Shown here: positions 24,861 to 31,314 of the stretch, piece by piece
Layout of the letters: each line of letters opens with the position of its first letter
Numbering within the stretch: position 1 is the stretch's first letter
Assembly: GCA_902476645.1 (NCBI GenBank)
Contig: CABSEG010000026.1
Location: forward strand, 1-31,314
DNA: 31,314 nucleotides
Direction: 5' to 3'
From: an uncultured Lachnospiraceae bacterium
GTDB taxonomy: Bacteria; Bacillota; Clostridia; Lachnospirales; Lachnospiraceae
Made by a program: the position numbers and the translations under genes
Notes under the pieces: model-generated
The model's input: only the letters and a program-made list of their open reading frames with translations
Databases searched by the model: none
What the model was told of the DNA's origin: nothing

Positions 24861-24910
24861 TTTTTCATTCTCCTCGTATGTAAAGTACTAAATGACGCTA
24901 AAGCTAATTT

Positions 24911-24939
24911 ATTATAAGCTATTTTCTGAAAAATATCCA
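24911..24939 (-). promoter_or_regulatory. Probable aroF promoter
   Basis: TATAAT at 24911-24916 with a 17-base spacer to a weak -35, TGGATA, at 24934-24939, on the minus strand. The weak -35 overlaps one arm of the inverted repeat at 24935-24961. Confidence 0.5.
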
Positions 24940-24961
24940 GTCCTTTCTATAAGGCCTGGAT
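24935..24961. repeat. Inverted repeat over the aroF -35 region
   Basis: ATCCAG-N-CCTT (24935-24945) and its inverted copy AAGG-N-CTGGAT (24951-24961) with a five-base centre and one mismatch. It lies in the spacer between the divergent aroF and met8-like genes, where no gene needs a terminator, so an operator is more likely than a terminator. Confidence 0.55.
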
Positions 24962-25010
24962 TTTCCCTTATTCAAATACGAAAATTTGGATTTTCATTTG
25001 CATTTTGGGT

Positions 25011-25039
25011 TTGCAATTCACCGTTGTGAATGCTATACT
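25011..25039 (+). promoter_or_regulatory. Extended -10 promoter of the precorrin-2 dehydrogenase gene
   Basis: TTGCAA at 25011-25016, 17-base spacer, TATACT at 25034-25039 preceded by TGC (extended -10). Transcription start is predicted near 25046, which leaves a leader of about 93 bases. Confidence 0.65.
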
Positions 25040-25050
25040 TTCCAAGTATC

Positions 25051-25104
25051 CCTGTGCCTTCCACACAGGACTTTCTGCGGTTGCTTACGGTAAGAAGACG
25101 CAGA
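25051..25104 (+). promoter_or_regulatory. Two-hairpin leader upstream of the precorrin-2 dehydrogenase gene
   Basis: Hairpin one: CCTGTG (25051-25056) with CACAGG (25064-25069). Hairpin two: TCTGCG (25074-25079) with CGCAGA (25099-25104), with an inner CTTA/TAAG stem and a CGG loop. They fill most of the 5' untranslated region. No terminator follows and no known riboswitch class was recognised. Confidence 0.45.
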
Positions 25105-25138
25105 ATATGGAAAAATGTGAGACAGGAGTGATTCTGAT

Positions 25139-25606
25139 ATGTCAGACGAAAAAAAACCTTATTTTCCCATGTTTGTGGATTTAACAGAAAAGAAGGTAGT
25201 CGTAGTCGGGGCCGGAACTATCGCCAAGCGGCGGATACGCAGTCTGATGGAATTTACCAATCATCTGTATGTGGTCGCCCCTGAGGTGAACAGCGAACTG
25301 TTGAACCTGGAACAAGAAGGAAAACTGACCATTCTGAGAAAAAATTATGACCGTGAGGATATCTACGGTGCGGATCTGGTTATTGCAGCCACCAATGACC
25401 ACAAGACCAACAATGACATCTACAGTGTCTGTAAGTGTATGGGCATTACTGTGAATGTGTGCAGCGATAAGACCAAATGTGACTTCTATTTTCCTGGAAT
25501 CGTCCGCAAGGATCATGTGGTAGCTGGTATCACCGCCAGCGGCACCAATCACAAATTAGCCAGACTAGCTGTGGAAAAAATACGGGCGGCTCTGGAAGAA
25601 CCGTAA
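25139..25606 (+). CDS. Precorrin-2 dehydrogenase / sirohydrochlorin ferrochelatase-like (Met8/CysG N-terminal)
   Basis: 155 residues. Rossmann domain with VVVVGAGTIAKRRI near the N-terminus and the conserved FYFPGIVRKDHVVAGITASG block, as in the NAD-dependent dehydrogenase of Met8/CysG that makes sirohydrochlorin from precorrin-2 for siroheme or cobalamin. The C-terminal dimerisation/chelatase region seen in longer Met8 proteins is mostly missing, which is common for clostridial members; ferrochelatase activity is uncertain. It is a single-gene unit on the plus strand, with an unusual structured leader and weak GGAG ribosome binding site, and ends at a terminator shared with xerD. No other tetrapyrrole gene is nearby. 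Confidence 0.88.
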   Translation: MSDEKKPYFPMFVDLTEKKVVVVGAGTIAKRRIRSLMEFTNHLYVVAPEVNSELLNLEQEGKLTILRKNYDREDIYGADLVIAATNDHKTNNDIYSVCKCMGITVNVCSDKTKCDFYFPGIVRKDHVVAGITASGTNHKLARLAVEKIRAALEEP

Positions 25607-25625
25607 TCTTCCCACTAAAAGGAAC

Positions 25626-25656
25626 AAGGCCATACTTCAAAAAGAAGTGTGGCCTT
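25626..25656. terminator. Bidirectional terminator between met8-like gene and xerD
   Basis: Thirteen-bp stem (25626-25638 with 25644-25656; one G-T pair) around an AAAAA loop, between two convergent genes. The U-tracts on both sides are short. It begins right after the xerD stop codon on the minus strand. Confidence 0.75.
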
Positions 25657-25657
25657 T

Positions 25658-26500
25658 CTAAAACTTATCACCTATGTACATCTGTGTGGTAGAGATATCG
25701 GAATGCCCCAGCCTCTGCTGAACCTGCTGAAGCTCAGCCCCCTGCTGCAAAAGATGTACAGCAAAGGAATGCCGCAACGTGTGAGGTGTAATATCTTTTG
25801 TAATGTAAGCTTTGGCGGCATAATGTTTTACCAGCTTCCAAAAGCCCTGTCTGCTCATGGGATTTCCCAGACAGTTGACAAAAAGCCAAGGGCTGTCCTT
25901 CCCTTTCAAAAGCTCCTCTCTGGCATCAGTCAGGTACAGCTGCAATGCTTCCTTTGTTCTCTCTCCAAAAGGAAGCACCCGTTCCTTTTCTCCATCACTG
26001 CATATCACATAGTTCAGCGGAAGGTTTAGTGCATCCATTCTCACGGAAATTAACTCCGTCACGCGCATTCCCGTGGCGTAGAGCAACTCCAGCATCGCCC
26101 GATCTCTTAGCCCCTTTGCAGACTGAGCAGAAGGCTGCGATAAAAGAAGCCAAACTTCCTCTGTGGTCAAAATCTCCGGTGCCTTTTTCTCCACATGGGG
26201 AGCCTTGATTTCCTCCACCGGATTTTCTTTTAAATCCTCTCTCTTTTGCGCATAGAGAAAAAAGGCCCTCATCGAGGCCACACTCCTGGAAACCGTGGAA
26301 ATGGACATTCCCTTCCGCTCCAGGTATAAAATATAGGAATTCAGGTTTGTGGCAGTGATGTCACAGACATGTTCTACCCCCTTTTCCTCCAAAAATAAAA
26401 ACATCTTTTTCAAGTCTCTCTCATAGGACGCCACCGTGCTCTTGGATGCGTGCCTGTCCTGAATCAGGTATGCCAGAAACTCTGGTATCATTTGTTCCAT
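25658..26500 (-). CDS. xerD: Site-specific tyrosine recombinase XerD
   Basis: 280 residues. N-terminal SAM-like core-binding domain (about 1-90) and C-terminal catalytic domain with the full set of active-site residues: R146 (TGMRVTEL), K172, H240 and R243 (HTLRHSF), H266 (LGHSD) and nucleophile Y275 (TTQMYI). Works with XerC at dif to resolve chromosome dimers. The nucleophile is near the extreme C-terminus. The ATG follows GGGAG at about 10 bases. It follows spoIIM, as in Bacillus and relatives, which favours a chromosomal XerD over a phage or transposon integrase. Confidence 0.92.
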   Translation of the reverse strand: MEQMIPEFLAYLIQDRHASKSTVASYERDLKKMFLFLEEKGVEHVCDITATNLNSYILYLERKGMSISTVSRSVASMRAFFLYAQKREDLKENPVEEIKAPHVEKKAPEILTTEEVWLLLSQPSAQSAKGLRDRAMLELLYATGMRVTELISVRMDALNLPLNYVICSDGEKERVLPFGERTKEALQLYLTDAREELLKGKDSPWLFVNCLGNPMSRQGFWKLVKHYAAKAYITKDITPHTLRHSFAVHLLQQGAELQQVQQRLGHSDISTTQMYIGDKF

Positions 26501-26562
26501 TTGCGCTCGTCTCCCAATGCTCTCCTTAAAAAGCAGGCTCTCTTTACCTGCCGAATATGACT

Positions 26563-26590
26563 ATATTAACATAAATATACCCGAATTCAA
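26563..26590 (-). promoter_or_regulatory. Possible xerD promoter
   Basis: TTGAAT at 26585-26590, 16-base spacer, TAATAT at 26563-26568 with TGT in front (extended -10), on the minus strand, about 63 bases before the xerD ATG. Confidence 0.42.
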
Positions 26591-26626
26591 ATGGCATTTT
26601 CGCCGAATTTACCAGAAGCTGATTCA

Positions 26627-26669
26627 GATACCAGATATCGCTGTCCTTTTTTGTCCTGATACCAGATAT
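26627..26669. repeat. Twelve-base direct repeat upstream of xerD
   Basis: GATACCAGATAT at 26627-26638 and again at 26658-26669, start-to-start distance 31 bases, about three helical turns. It lies in the 192-base spacer between spoIIM and xerD, upstream of the predicted xerD promoter. Confidence 0.6.
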
Positions 26670-26692
26670 GGGAAAGTTTATTCAAGAATTTT

Positions 26693-27271
26693 TTAAAAAA
26701 AACGCAAAATCTGTCTCATCCACCAGGGATTGATGTAACTTTCCGTCAAAATTCCCAATAAAAACAGCCCGCTTACAAGAAACAGAATTCCTCCATACCG
26801 CCAGTCCAGAGTCCTGATCGAAAAGGACTTTCCAGATCTTCTTACCCATTTTTGGAATACTCCCCGAATCAAAAAAATCCAGGCAGGAATATAAAAAAGG
26901 CACTGGGGAAGCATTGCAGCGAGGCAAAAAAGCAGACCGCCGATCCCAAATCTCAAAATTCCAAGCCCGATTAGGATGCCGGCAAGAACTCCCAGCCAGC
27001 CACAAAAAAACCAAGCAGCAGCAGCTCCTACCGCTGTGACACCGGCCAGCCAGACCAACAACAGCCAGATTCCTTTCTGTCTGAGAATATAGTAAAAAAG
27101 AGCCGTCCCATCCACGTCCAGATATTTATATTGGCGTATAAAATACTCACTCAGCATGCCGCTTCTCTCCAGATACTCCTCCCCCTGCAAGTTTAAAATC
27201 CAGAAACCAGCGATTCCGCCAGCCAAAAAAAGTGCAATTCCAATTTTCGATAGACGTTTGCTTTTTTCCAA
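26693..27271 (-). CDS. spoIIM: Stage II sporulation protein M
   Basis: 192-residue membrane protein with about five helices. The most diagnostic stretch is LRFGIGGLLFCLAAMLPQCLFYIPAW, matching the FG-KG...FPQ-L-YIPA core of SpoIIM. SpoIIM acts with SpoIID and SpoIIP in septal peptidoglycan degradation during engulfment of the forespore. The start is TTG behind AGAGGTG at seven bases. Gene order spoIIM-xerD is conserved in Firmicutes and supports the call. I did not find a clear sigma-E promoter in front of it. Its presence suggests a spore-former. Confidence 0.82.
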   Translation of the reverse strand: MEKSKRLSKIGIALFLAGGIAGFWILNLQGEEYLERSGMLSEYFIRQYKYLDVDGTALFYYILRQKGIWLLLVWLAGVTAVGAAAAWFFCGWLGVLAGILIGLGILRFGIGGLLFCLAAMLPQCLFYIPAWIFLIRGVFQKWVRRSGKSFSIRTLDWRYGGILFLVSGLFLLGILTESYINPWWMRQILRFF

Positions 27272-27337
27272 TCACCGACACCTCTGCTTTTGTTTTCTAT
27301 CTTATGCATAAGGTTTGTTTCTTAGAAGAAAGAGATT

Positions 27338-27363
27338 AAAAAAGGGACTGTATACACAGTCCC
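27338..27363 (-). terminator. Intrinsic terminator of rny
   Basis: Perfect 8-bp stem (27344-27351 with 27356-27363), four-base loop, then six T on the minus strand, 14 bases after the rny stop. Confidence 0.9.
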
Positions 27364-27377
27364 TACTATTCTTAGGT

Positions 27378-28934
27378 TTATTTCGCATAGTCCACCACAC
27401 GGGACTCGCGAATGACGCTTACTTTGATCTGACCCGGATATTCCAGTTCTGCCTCGATCTGCTTTGAGATATCCCTGGCAAGCAGTACCATATCTGCATC
27501 ACTAACTTGTTCTGGAATCACCATGATCCGGACTTCCCTTCCTGCCTGAATAGCGAAGGATTTGTCCACACCCTTAAAGGTATTTGTAATATCTTCCAAC
27601 TGTTTTAGACGATTTGTATATGTTTCCAGAGTCTCCCTTCTGGCACCTGGACGGGCCGCCGATATGGTATCCGCAGCCTGTACAATACACGCTATCAGGG
27701 ATTCCGGTTCCACATCACCATGATGTGATTCCACCGCATTGATAACAATGGGGGATTCTTTGTACTTTTTACATAAATCCGCACCAATCTGTATATGAGA
27801 GCCTTCTACTTCATGGTCAATGGATTTACCGATATCATGCAATAGACCAGCCCGTTTCGCCATTCTGACATCCACACCAATTTCCCCGGCCAGTAATCCG
27901 GAGAGCTGTGCTACCTCAATGGAATGCTTTAAAGCATTCTGGCCGTAGCTGGTTCTAAATTTCATTCTACCTAACAGACGAACTAACTCAGGATGGATAC
28001 CATGTACGCCAACCTCCAGAGTTGCTGCCTCGCCTTCCTCACGAATCATGGATTCCACTTCTTTTTGTGCTTTTTCCACCATTTCTTCGATTCTAGCAGG
28101 ATGGATTCTTCCATCCACAATCAACTTTTCAAGAGCAATTCTTGCCACCTCTCTTCGAATGGGATCGAAGCCGGACAAGATCACTGCTTCCGGCGTGTCA
28201 TCGATAATCAAATCCACGCCTGTCATAGTTTCCAAGGTTCGGATATTTCTTCCTTCCCGTCCTATGATCCTTCCTTTCATCTCGTCATTCGGAAGCTGTA
28301 CCACCGAAATCGTTGTTTCTGCCACATGATCCGCTGCACACCTCTGGATCGCTGTGATCACATACTCTTTCGCTTTCTTTGCTGCGTCTTCTTTTGCCTT
28401 TCCTTCCAGTTCCTTATACAACTTGGCAGTGTCGTTTTTCACTTCATCTTCAACAGTTTTCAAAAGATACTCTTTTGCTTGTTCGGAGGTAAGACCGGAA
28501 ATCCGCTCTAATTCCTGTAAGCGCTGCTCACCTAAGCTTTCAATTTCAATGCTTTTCTTTCTTAATTCCTCTTCCTTTGCTGTTAAACTTGTCTCTCTCT
28601 TCTCAATTGCATCGGCCTTTTTGTCGATTAATTCCTCTTTGGAAAGAACCCGTTTTTCATAGCGCTGCAGTTCGGCCCGTCGCTCTTTGGTCTCTTTGTC
28701 CAACTCATTTTTTGTCTTTAAAGATTCCTCTTTGACTTCGAGCAAGGCTTCCCGCTTTTTGGTCTCCGCAACTTTCAATGCGTCGTCTATTATCTTTCTC
28801 GCCTTTTCTTCCGCACTTCCAATCTTTGCCTCCACTACATTCTTCCGATAGTGAATGGAAGCCAGGCAAGTAATAGGAACCGCTATGATCAGAGTGATAA
28901 ACACAGCAATAGCAATTACTACTGCACTCGACAC
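27378..28934 (-). CDS. rny: Ribonuclease Y
   Basis: 518 residues, standard length. Membrane-anchored endoribonuclease that starts mRNA decay in many Firmicutes. N-terminal helix (about 3-25), a long charged coiled coil (about 30-180), a KH RNA-binding domain (GRIIGREGRNIRTLETMTGVD), then the HD catalytic domain with LLHDIGKS. The start is GTG, preceded by AAGGAGGTG at seven bases. That ribosome binding site can pair with CTCCT just before the start codon (see 28935-28947). Promoter at 28982-29010; terminator at 27338-27363; so it is a single-gene unit, although readthrough from recA-recX is possible. Confidence 0.96.
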   Translation of the reverse strand: MSSAVVIAIAVFITLIIAVPITCLASIHYRKNVVEAKIGSAEEKARKIIDDALKVAETKKREALLEVKEESLKTKNELDKETKERRAELQRYEKRVLSKEELIDKKADAIEKRETSLTAKEEELRKKSIEIESLGEQRLQELERISGLTSEQAKEYLLKTVEDEVKNDTAKLYKELEGKAKEDAAKKAKEYVITAIQRCAADHVAETTISVVQLPNDEMKGRIIGREGRNIRTLETMTGVDLIIDDTPEAVILSGFDPIRREVARIALEKLIVDGRIHPARIEEMVEKAQKEVESMIREEGEAATLEVGVHGIHPELVRLLGRMKFRTSYGQNALKHSIEVAQLSGLLAGEIGVDVRMAKRAGLLHDIGKSIDHEVEGSHIQIGADLCKKYKESPIVINAVESHHGDVEPESLIACIVQAADTISAARPGARRETLETYTNRLKQLEDITNTFKGVDKSFAIQAGREVRIMVIPEQVSDADMVLLARDISKQIEAELEYPGQIKVSVIRESRVVDYAK

Positions 28935-28947
28935 AGGAGCACCTCCT
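28935..28947 (-). promoter_or_regulatory. Hairpin that can mask the rny ribosome binding site
   Basis: On the mRNA AGGAG-GTG-CTCCT forms a 5-bp stem with a three-base loop, directly before the GTG start. The 5' arm is the Shine-Dalgarno core itself. Confidence 0.5.
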
Positions 28948-28981
28948 TATTTAATTTTCATTGTACAAATACAACACTTTG

Positions 28982-29010
28982 ATTTTATACTGTTTTCGTC
29001 ATAATGTCAA
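28982..29010 (-). promoter_or_regulatory. Promoter of rny overlapping the recX stop codon
   Basis: TTGACA at 29005-29010, 17-base spacer, TAAAAT at 28982-28987 on the minus strand. The TGA stop of recX (29007-29009) is part of the -35 hexamer. Confidence 0.68.
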
Positions 29011-29636
29011 GTAAATGTGTCGGTTTCGTGAAATTCACCTGCCCTTTTAAACACTTTGCCAACATTATCAGGTGAAAATCCTTTTCGCAACAAAAACATA
29101 TACAACTTCTGTCTCTCCGAAGGCGTAGCTTTGTTCAAATCCATCCGTTTTTTTTCAATCCATTTCTGAATGGCGATCGTCTCGTCAGCGACGTCAGCTT
29201 CTTCCAACGCCCTGTCAATCTCCTCCCTTGCCACTCCTCTATGATACAACTCCTGTCTCATCTGTATCAAACTCTTTTTTTCCCGGTGGAATTCCACATA
29301 CTTTTTCGCGTACGCCCCGTCATCCACATATCCCCATCCCTTTACATAATCAATGGCCTGCCGGATAACTTCTTGCGGATACCCGCCCTGAGATAGTTTC
29401 TGTCTTAGCTGCCACTCGGTTCTGTCCATGGTTTTTAGCAAGTTCATACAATAACGTTTGGATCGCGTTCCAAGAACATCATGAAGGATCTCCTGATAAG
29501 TCATTTCATCCAGTTCTTCTCCCATGCGCAGCCCATACCGATCCGCCTCTTTTTTATAGAGCACAAAGGCAGGCTCTCCGTCCAGGAAAATGTTATACCT
29601 GCCTTTTCCCACTTCTTCTATCTGGGTAATCCGCAT
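29007..29636 (-). CDS. recX: Regulatory protein RecX
   Basis: 209 residues. Helical-repeat protein that binds RecA filaments and modulates recombination. The RecX repeats are visible as LLKTMDRTEWQLRQKLSQGGYP...AIDYVKGWGYVDDGAYAKKYV, SLIQMRQELYHRGV, and the C-terminal MFLLRKGFSPDNVGKVF. Its ATG is two bases after the recA stop codon, with GAGGAAG inside recA as ribosome binding site, so it is coupled to recA and shares its SOS control. Confidence 0.92.
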   Translation of the reverse strand: MRITQIEEVGKGRYNIFLDGEPAFVLYKKEADRYGLRMGEELDEMTYQEILHDVLGTRSKRYCMNLLKTMDRTEWQLRQKLSQGGYPQEVIRQAIDYVKGWGYVDDGAYAKKYVEFHREKKSLIQMRQELYHRGVAREEIDRALEEADVADETIAIQKWIEKKRMDLNKATPSERQKLYMFLLRKGFSPDNVGKVFKRAGEFHETDTFT

Positions 29637-29638
29637 CC

Positions 29639-30688
29639 TTATACTTCCTCATCTATGGACGTCCCAGTCTCTTTCTGCTCTTGCTTTTCTTCTCCGGACA
29701 ACCCGTAGCTTTCCCTTACTTTTTCTTCCACTTCGGCCATCACCTGGGGATTTTCTTTTAAGTACTGCTTGGAATTTTCTCTTCCCTGTCCAATCTTGGC
29801 ACCGTTATAAGCGTACCAGGCTCCGCTTTTATTGATAATACCCAGATTGGCGGCCAAGTCCAGGACATCTCCTTCCTTAGAAATTCCTTTTCCAAACATA
29901 ATGTCAAACTCCGCCTCTTTAAAGGGCGGCGCAATCTTATTCTTGACTACCTTAATGCGAACTCGGTTTCCAATCATTTCTCCGCCCTGCTTTAGCGTTT
30001 CAATTCTTCTTACATCCAAGCGAATGGAAGAATAAAACTTTAATGCCCGTCCGCCCGTGGTGGTCTCTGGATTGCCGAACATTACTCCCACCTTCTCACG
30101 AAGCTGATTGATAAAGATCACGGAACAGTTTGACTTACTGATAACCCCTGTCAGTTTTCTAAGCGCCTGTGACATTAATCTCGCCTGAAGCCCCACATGG
30201 CTGTCTCCCATATCCCCATCTATCTCCGCTTTGGGGACAAGGGCAGCCACAGAATCCACAATGATGATATCCACTGCCCCGGAGCGTACCATTGTCTCAG
30301 TAATTTCCAGGGCCTGTTCTCCGTTATCCGGCTGGGATATATAAAGATTATCAATATCCACTCCGATGTTTTTTGCATAGGCCGGGTCCAGCGCGTGCTC
30401 CGCATCGATAAATCCGGCAATGCCTCCCCGCTTCTGAACCTCTGCAACCATATGAAGCGCCACGGTGGTCTTACCGCTGGATTCCGGTCCATAGATCTCG
30501 ATGATTCTTCCCTTTGGGATTCCTCCGAGTCCCAAGGCAAGATCCAGACTCAGGGAACCTGTGGGAACCGTCTCTACATTCATCGTGGAAGCAGAATCTC
30601 CCAGCTTCATGATCGCTCCTTTCCCATAATCTTTTTCTATCTTGCTGATGGCAGCATCCAATGCTTTTAATTTATCTTCTTGGCTCAT
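29639..30688 (-). CDS. recA: Recombinase RecA
   Basis: 349 residues, full length. ATP-dependent strand exchange and SOS co-protease. Walker A GPESSGKTT at 67-75, Walker B IIIVDSVAALVPKAEI, the L2 loop GVMFGNPETTTGGRALKFY and the KVVKNK block are all intact; the C-terminal tail is acidic (EEKQEQKETGTSIDEEV). The ATG is behind AAGGAG by eight bases. Upstream lie a sigma-A promoter (30735-30763) and a perfect LexA box (30708-30721). recX follows after two bases. Confidence 0.98.
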   Translation of the reverse strand: MSQEDKLKALDAAISKIEKDYGKGAIMKLGDSASTMNVETVPTGSLSLDLALGLGGIPKGRIIEIYGPESSGKTTVALHMVAEVQKRGGIAGFIDAEHALDPAYAKNIGVDIDNLYISQPDNGEQALEITETMVRSGAVDIIIVDSVAALVPKAEIDGDMGDSHVGLQARLMSQALRKLTGVISKSNCSVIFINQLREKVGVMFGNPETTTGGRALKFYSSIRLDVRRIETLKQGGEMIGNRVRIKVVKNKIAPPFKEAEFDIMFGKGISKEGDVLDLAANLGIINKSGAWYAYNGAKIGQGRENSKQYLKENPQVMAEVEEKVRESYGLSGEEKQEQKETGTSIDEEV

Positions 30689-30707
30689 GCTATCTTCTCC
30701 TTGTCTG

Positions 30708-30721
30708 CGAACTTATGTTCG
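30708..30721. promoter_or_regulatory. LexA (SOS) box of recA
   Basis: CGAAC-TTAT-GTTCG, a perfect copy of the Gram-positive LexA operator CGAAC-N4-GTTCG. It lies just downstream of the recA -10 hexamer, where bound LexA would block initiation. Confidence 0.92.
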
Positions 30722-30734
30722 TTTTCTATTACAC

Positions 30735-30763
30735 ATACTATTCTATTTTTGGCATTCTGTCAA
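30735..30763 (-). promoter_or_regulatory. Sigma-A promoter of recA
   Basis: TTGACA at 30758-30763, 17-base spacer, TAGTAT at 30735-30740 on the minus strand; the LexA box lies 13 bases past the -10. Confidence 0.75.
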
Positions 30764-30856
30764 CCAAAACTTACAGAATTTCGGGTTATACTTTTATTCT
30801 TTCGGAAAATCAAGGCGGAAACGCCGGAAAGGGAAATAGAAATTTATAACATATTT

Positions 30857-30885
30857 ATCATAGCACACCTTATGTTTTCTGACAA
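30857..30885 (-). promoter_or_regulatory. Second promoter upstream of recA
   Basis: TTGTCA at 30880-30885, 17-base spacer, TATGAT at 30857-30862 with a TGC extension, on the minus strand. It directly follows the hom terminator. No open reading frame begins in the 85 bases behind it, so it would serve recA from further upstream or make a short RNA. Confidence 0.45.
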
Positions 30886-30930
30886 GAAAGAAAGCGAAAA
30901 GAAGGTAGCATCGCCCGCTCTTCTTTTCGC
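30884..30930 (-). terminator. Intrinsic terminator of hom
   Basis: Eleven-bp stem (30894-30904 with 30920-30930), 15-base loop, and a T-rich tail on the minus strand, 7 bases after the hom stop codon. Confidence 0.75.
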
Positions 30931-30937
30931 CTCTGTC

Positions 30938-31314
30938 CTATCCGTAAACGCGGATCACGCTGGAGATCTCTTTTATCATGGACAAACCTTTAAGAATGGC
31001 CAAGGAATCCATAAAATGCCCCTCTTTCACCTTCTCTGTAATGACTACGATTTCTGCCAGATTCTCCTGCTTGTTTTTGTGTTTCTGAATCATTTGCTCG
31101 ATACTTACACAGTTGCTTCCAAATACACTGGTCACGCTGGCTAATACGCCATACCGATCTTCCACCTGCAGTCTTAAATAGTAGCGGCTCTTAATGTCCT
31201 CAATCTTCTTAATGGGAAGCTCCTGATAGCAACTACAACCGATACGCCCGCAGCAATCCGCCACCAGATTCCGGACAATATCACAGATGTCCCCCACGAT
31301 CGCACTGGCTGTCG
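30938..31314 (-). CDS. hom: Homoserine dehydrogenase, C-terminal part (5' end beyond window)
   Basis: The frame is open to the window edge, giving at least 125 residues. TASAIVGDICDIVRNL at the start is the conserved end of the homoserine dehydrogenase catalytic domain (PTASAVVGD type). A C-terminal ACT domain follows: YYLRLQVEDRYGVLASVTSVFGSNCVSIEQMIQK ... LAEIVVITEKVKEG, the usual threonine-sensing region. The enzyme reduces aspartate semialdehyde to homoserine for threonine and methionine. A GTG at 31297 in this frame is internal, not a start. It ends at its own terminator, 250 bases before recA. Confidence 0.9.
   Translation of the reverse strand, partial: TASAIVGDICDIVRNLVADCCGRIGCSCYQELPIKKIEDIKSRYYLRLQVEDRYGVLASVTSVFGSNCVSIEQMIQKHKNKQENLAEIVVITEKVKEGHFMDSLAILKGLSMIKEISSVIRVYG

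Noticed and set aside
25658..26500. Mobile-element integrase
   Set aside because: It is a tyrosine recombinase, but follows spoIIM and has XerD length and motifs; no att sites, phage genes or tRNA nearby.
27272..27337. Sigma-E promoter for spoIIM
   Set aside because: A CATAAGAT looks like a sigma-E -10, but no matching -35 lies 13-15 bases upstream. A 12-bp palindrome at 27301-27312 is present but its role is unclear.
27993..28511. 172-codon plus-strand open frame
   Set aside because: Antisense to rny with composition reflecting the coiled-coil codons of rny; no start signal.

Overview
The window reads as a chromosomal core segment of an anaerobic, spore-forming Gram-positive bacterium of the Clostridia, most like a Lachnospiraceae gut commensal. 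This rests on four things: a sodium-pumping biotin decarboxylase operon, a spoIIM-xerD pair, an S1-domain gene overlapping ispH, and a tyrosyl T-box leader. Ribosome binding sites are strong AGGAGG types and promoters are of the sigma-A type. Nearly every gene lies on the minus strand. The plus-strand exceptions are an RNase H-fold exonuclease gene (595-1683) and a Met8-like gene (25139-25606). I see no tRNA, rRNA, CRISPR array, prophage or insertion sequence.

Layout, low to high coordinates (minus-strand operons are transcribed right to left). 1-518: partial multi-pass membrane protein, with a paralogue at 16087-16686. 595-1683: YprB-like nuclease. 1806-5681: operon FAD oxidoreductase > cmk > ispH > S1 protein, with a good promoter at 5758-5786 and a shared bidirectional terminator at 1719-1746. 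5868-11076: operon acyl-CoA-type carboxyltransferase (broken by an in-frame TGA) > OadG-like lipoprotein > biotin carrier > OadB sodium pump > OadA-type carboxyltransferase. 11198-13852: scpA > scpB > D,D-carboxypeptidase. 13956-15989: DacF-like D,D-carboxypeptidase, then a metallophosphoesterase with its own promoter. 16857-17033: rpsU (58 aa). 17172-21602: Tyr T-box > tyrS > 46-aa membrane peptide > alaS. 21657-24860: aroF > membrane-anchored MutS-like ATPase > rnhA. 25658-27271: spoIIM and xerD. 27378-30688: recA > recX, then rny from its own promoter. 30938-31314: C-terminal end of homoserine dehydrogenase.

Most genes are housekeeping: translation (rpsU, S1, alaS, tyrS), isoprenoid and nucleotide metabolism (ispH, cmk), chromosome segregation and repair (scpAB, xerD, recA, recX, rnhA), RNA decay (rny), cell wall (two D,D-carboxypeptidases) and aromatic or threonine-family amino acids (aroF, hom). 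The decarboxylase operon would couple decarboxylation of a C4 acid or methylmalonyl-CoA to sodium export.

The points most worth following are: the nonsense codon inside an otherwise intact carboxyltransferase; the terminator whose U-tract touches the dacF start codon and which contains its ribosome binding site; alaS placed under a tyrosine T-box; the membrane-anchored MutS-like ATPase; and structured intergenic elements near met8, aroF, xerD and rny. I did not find a clearly new multi-gene system.
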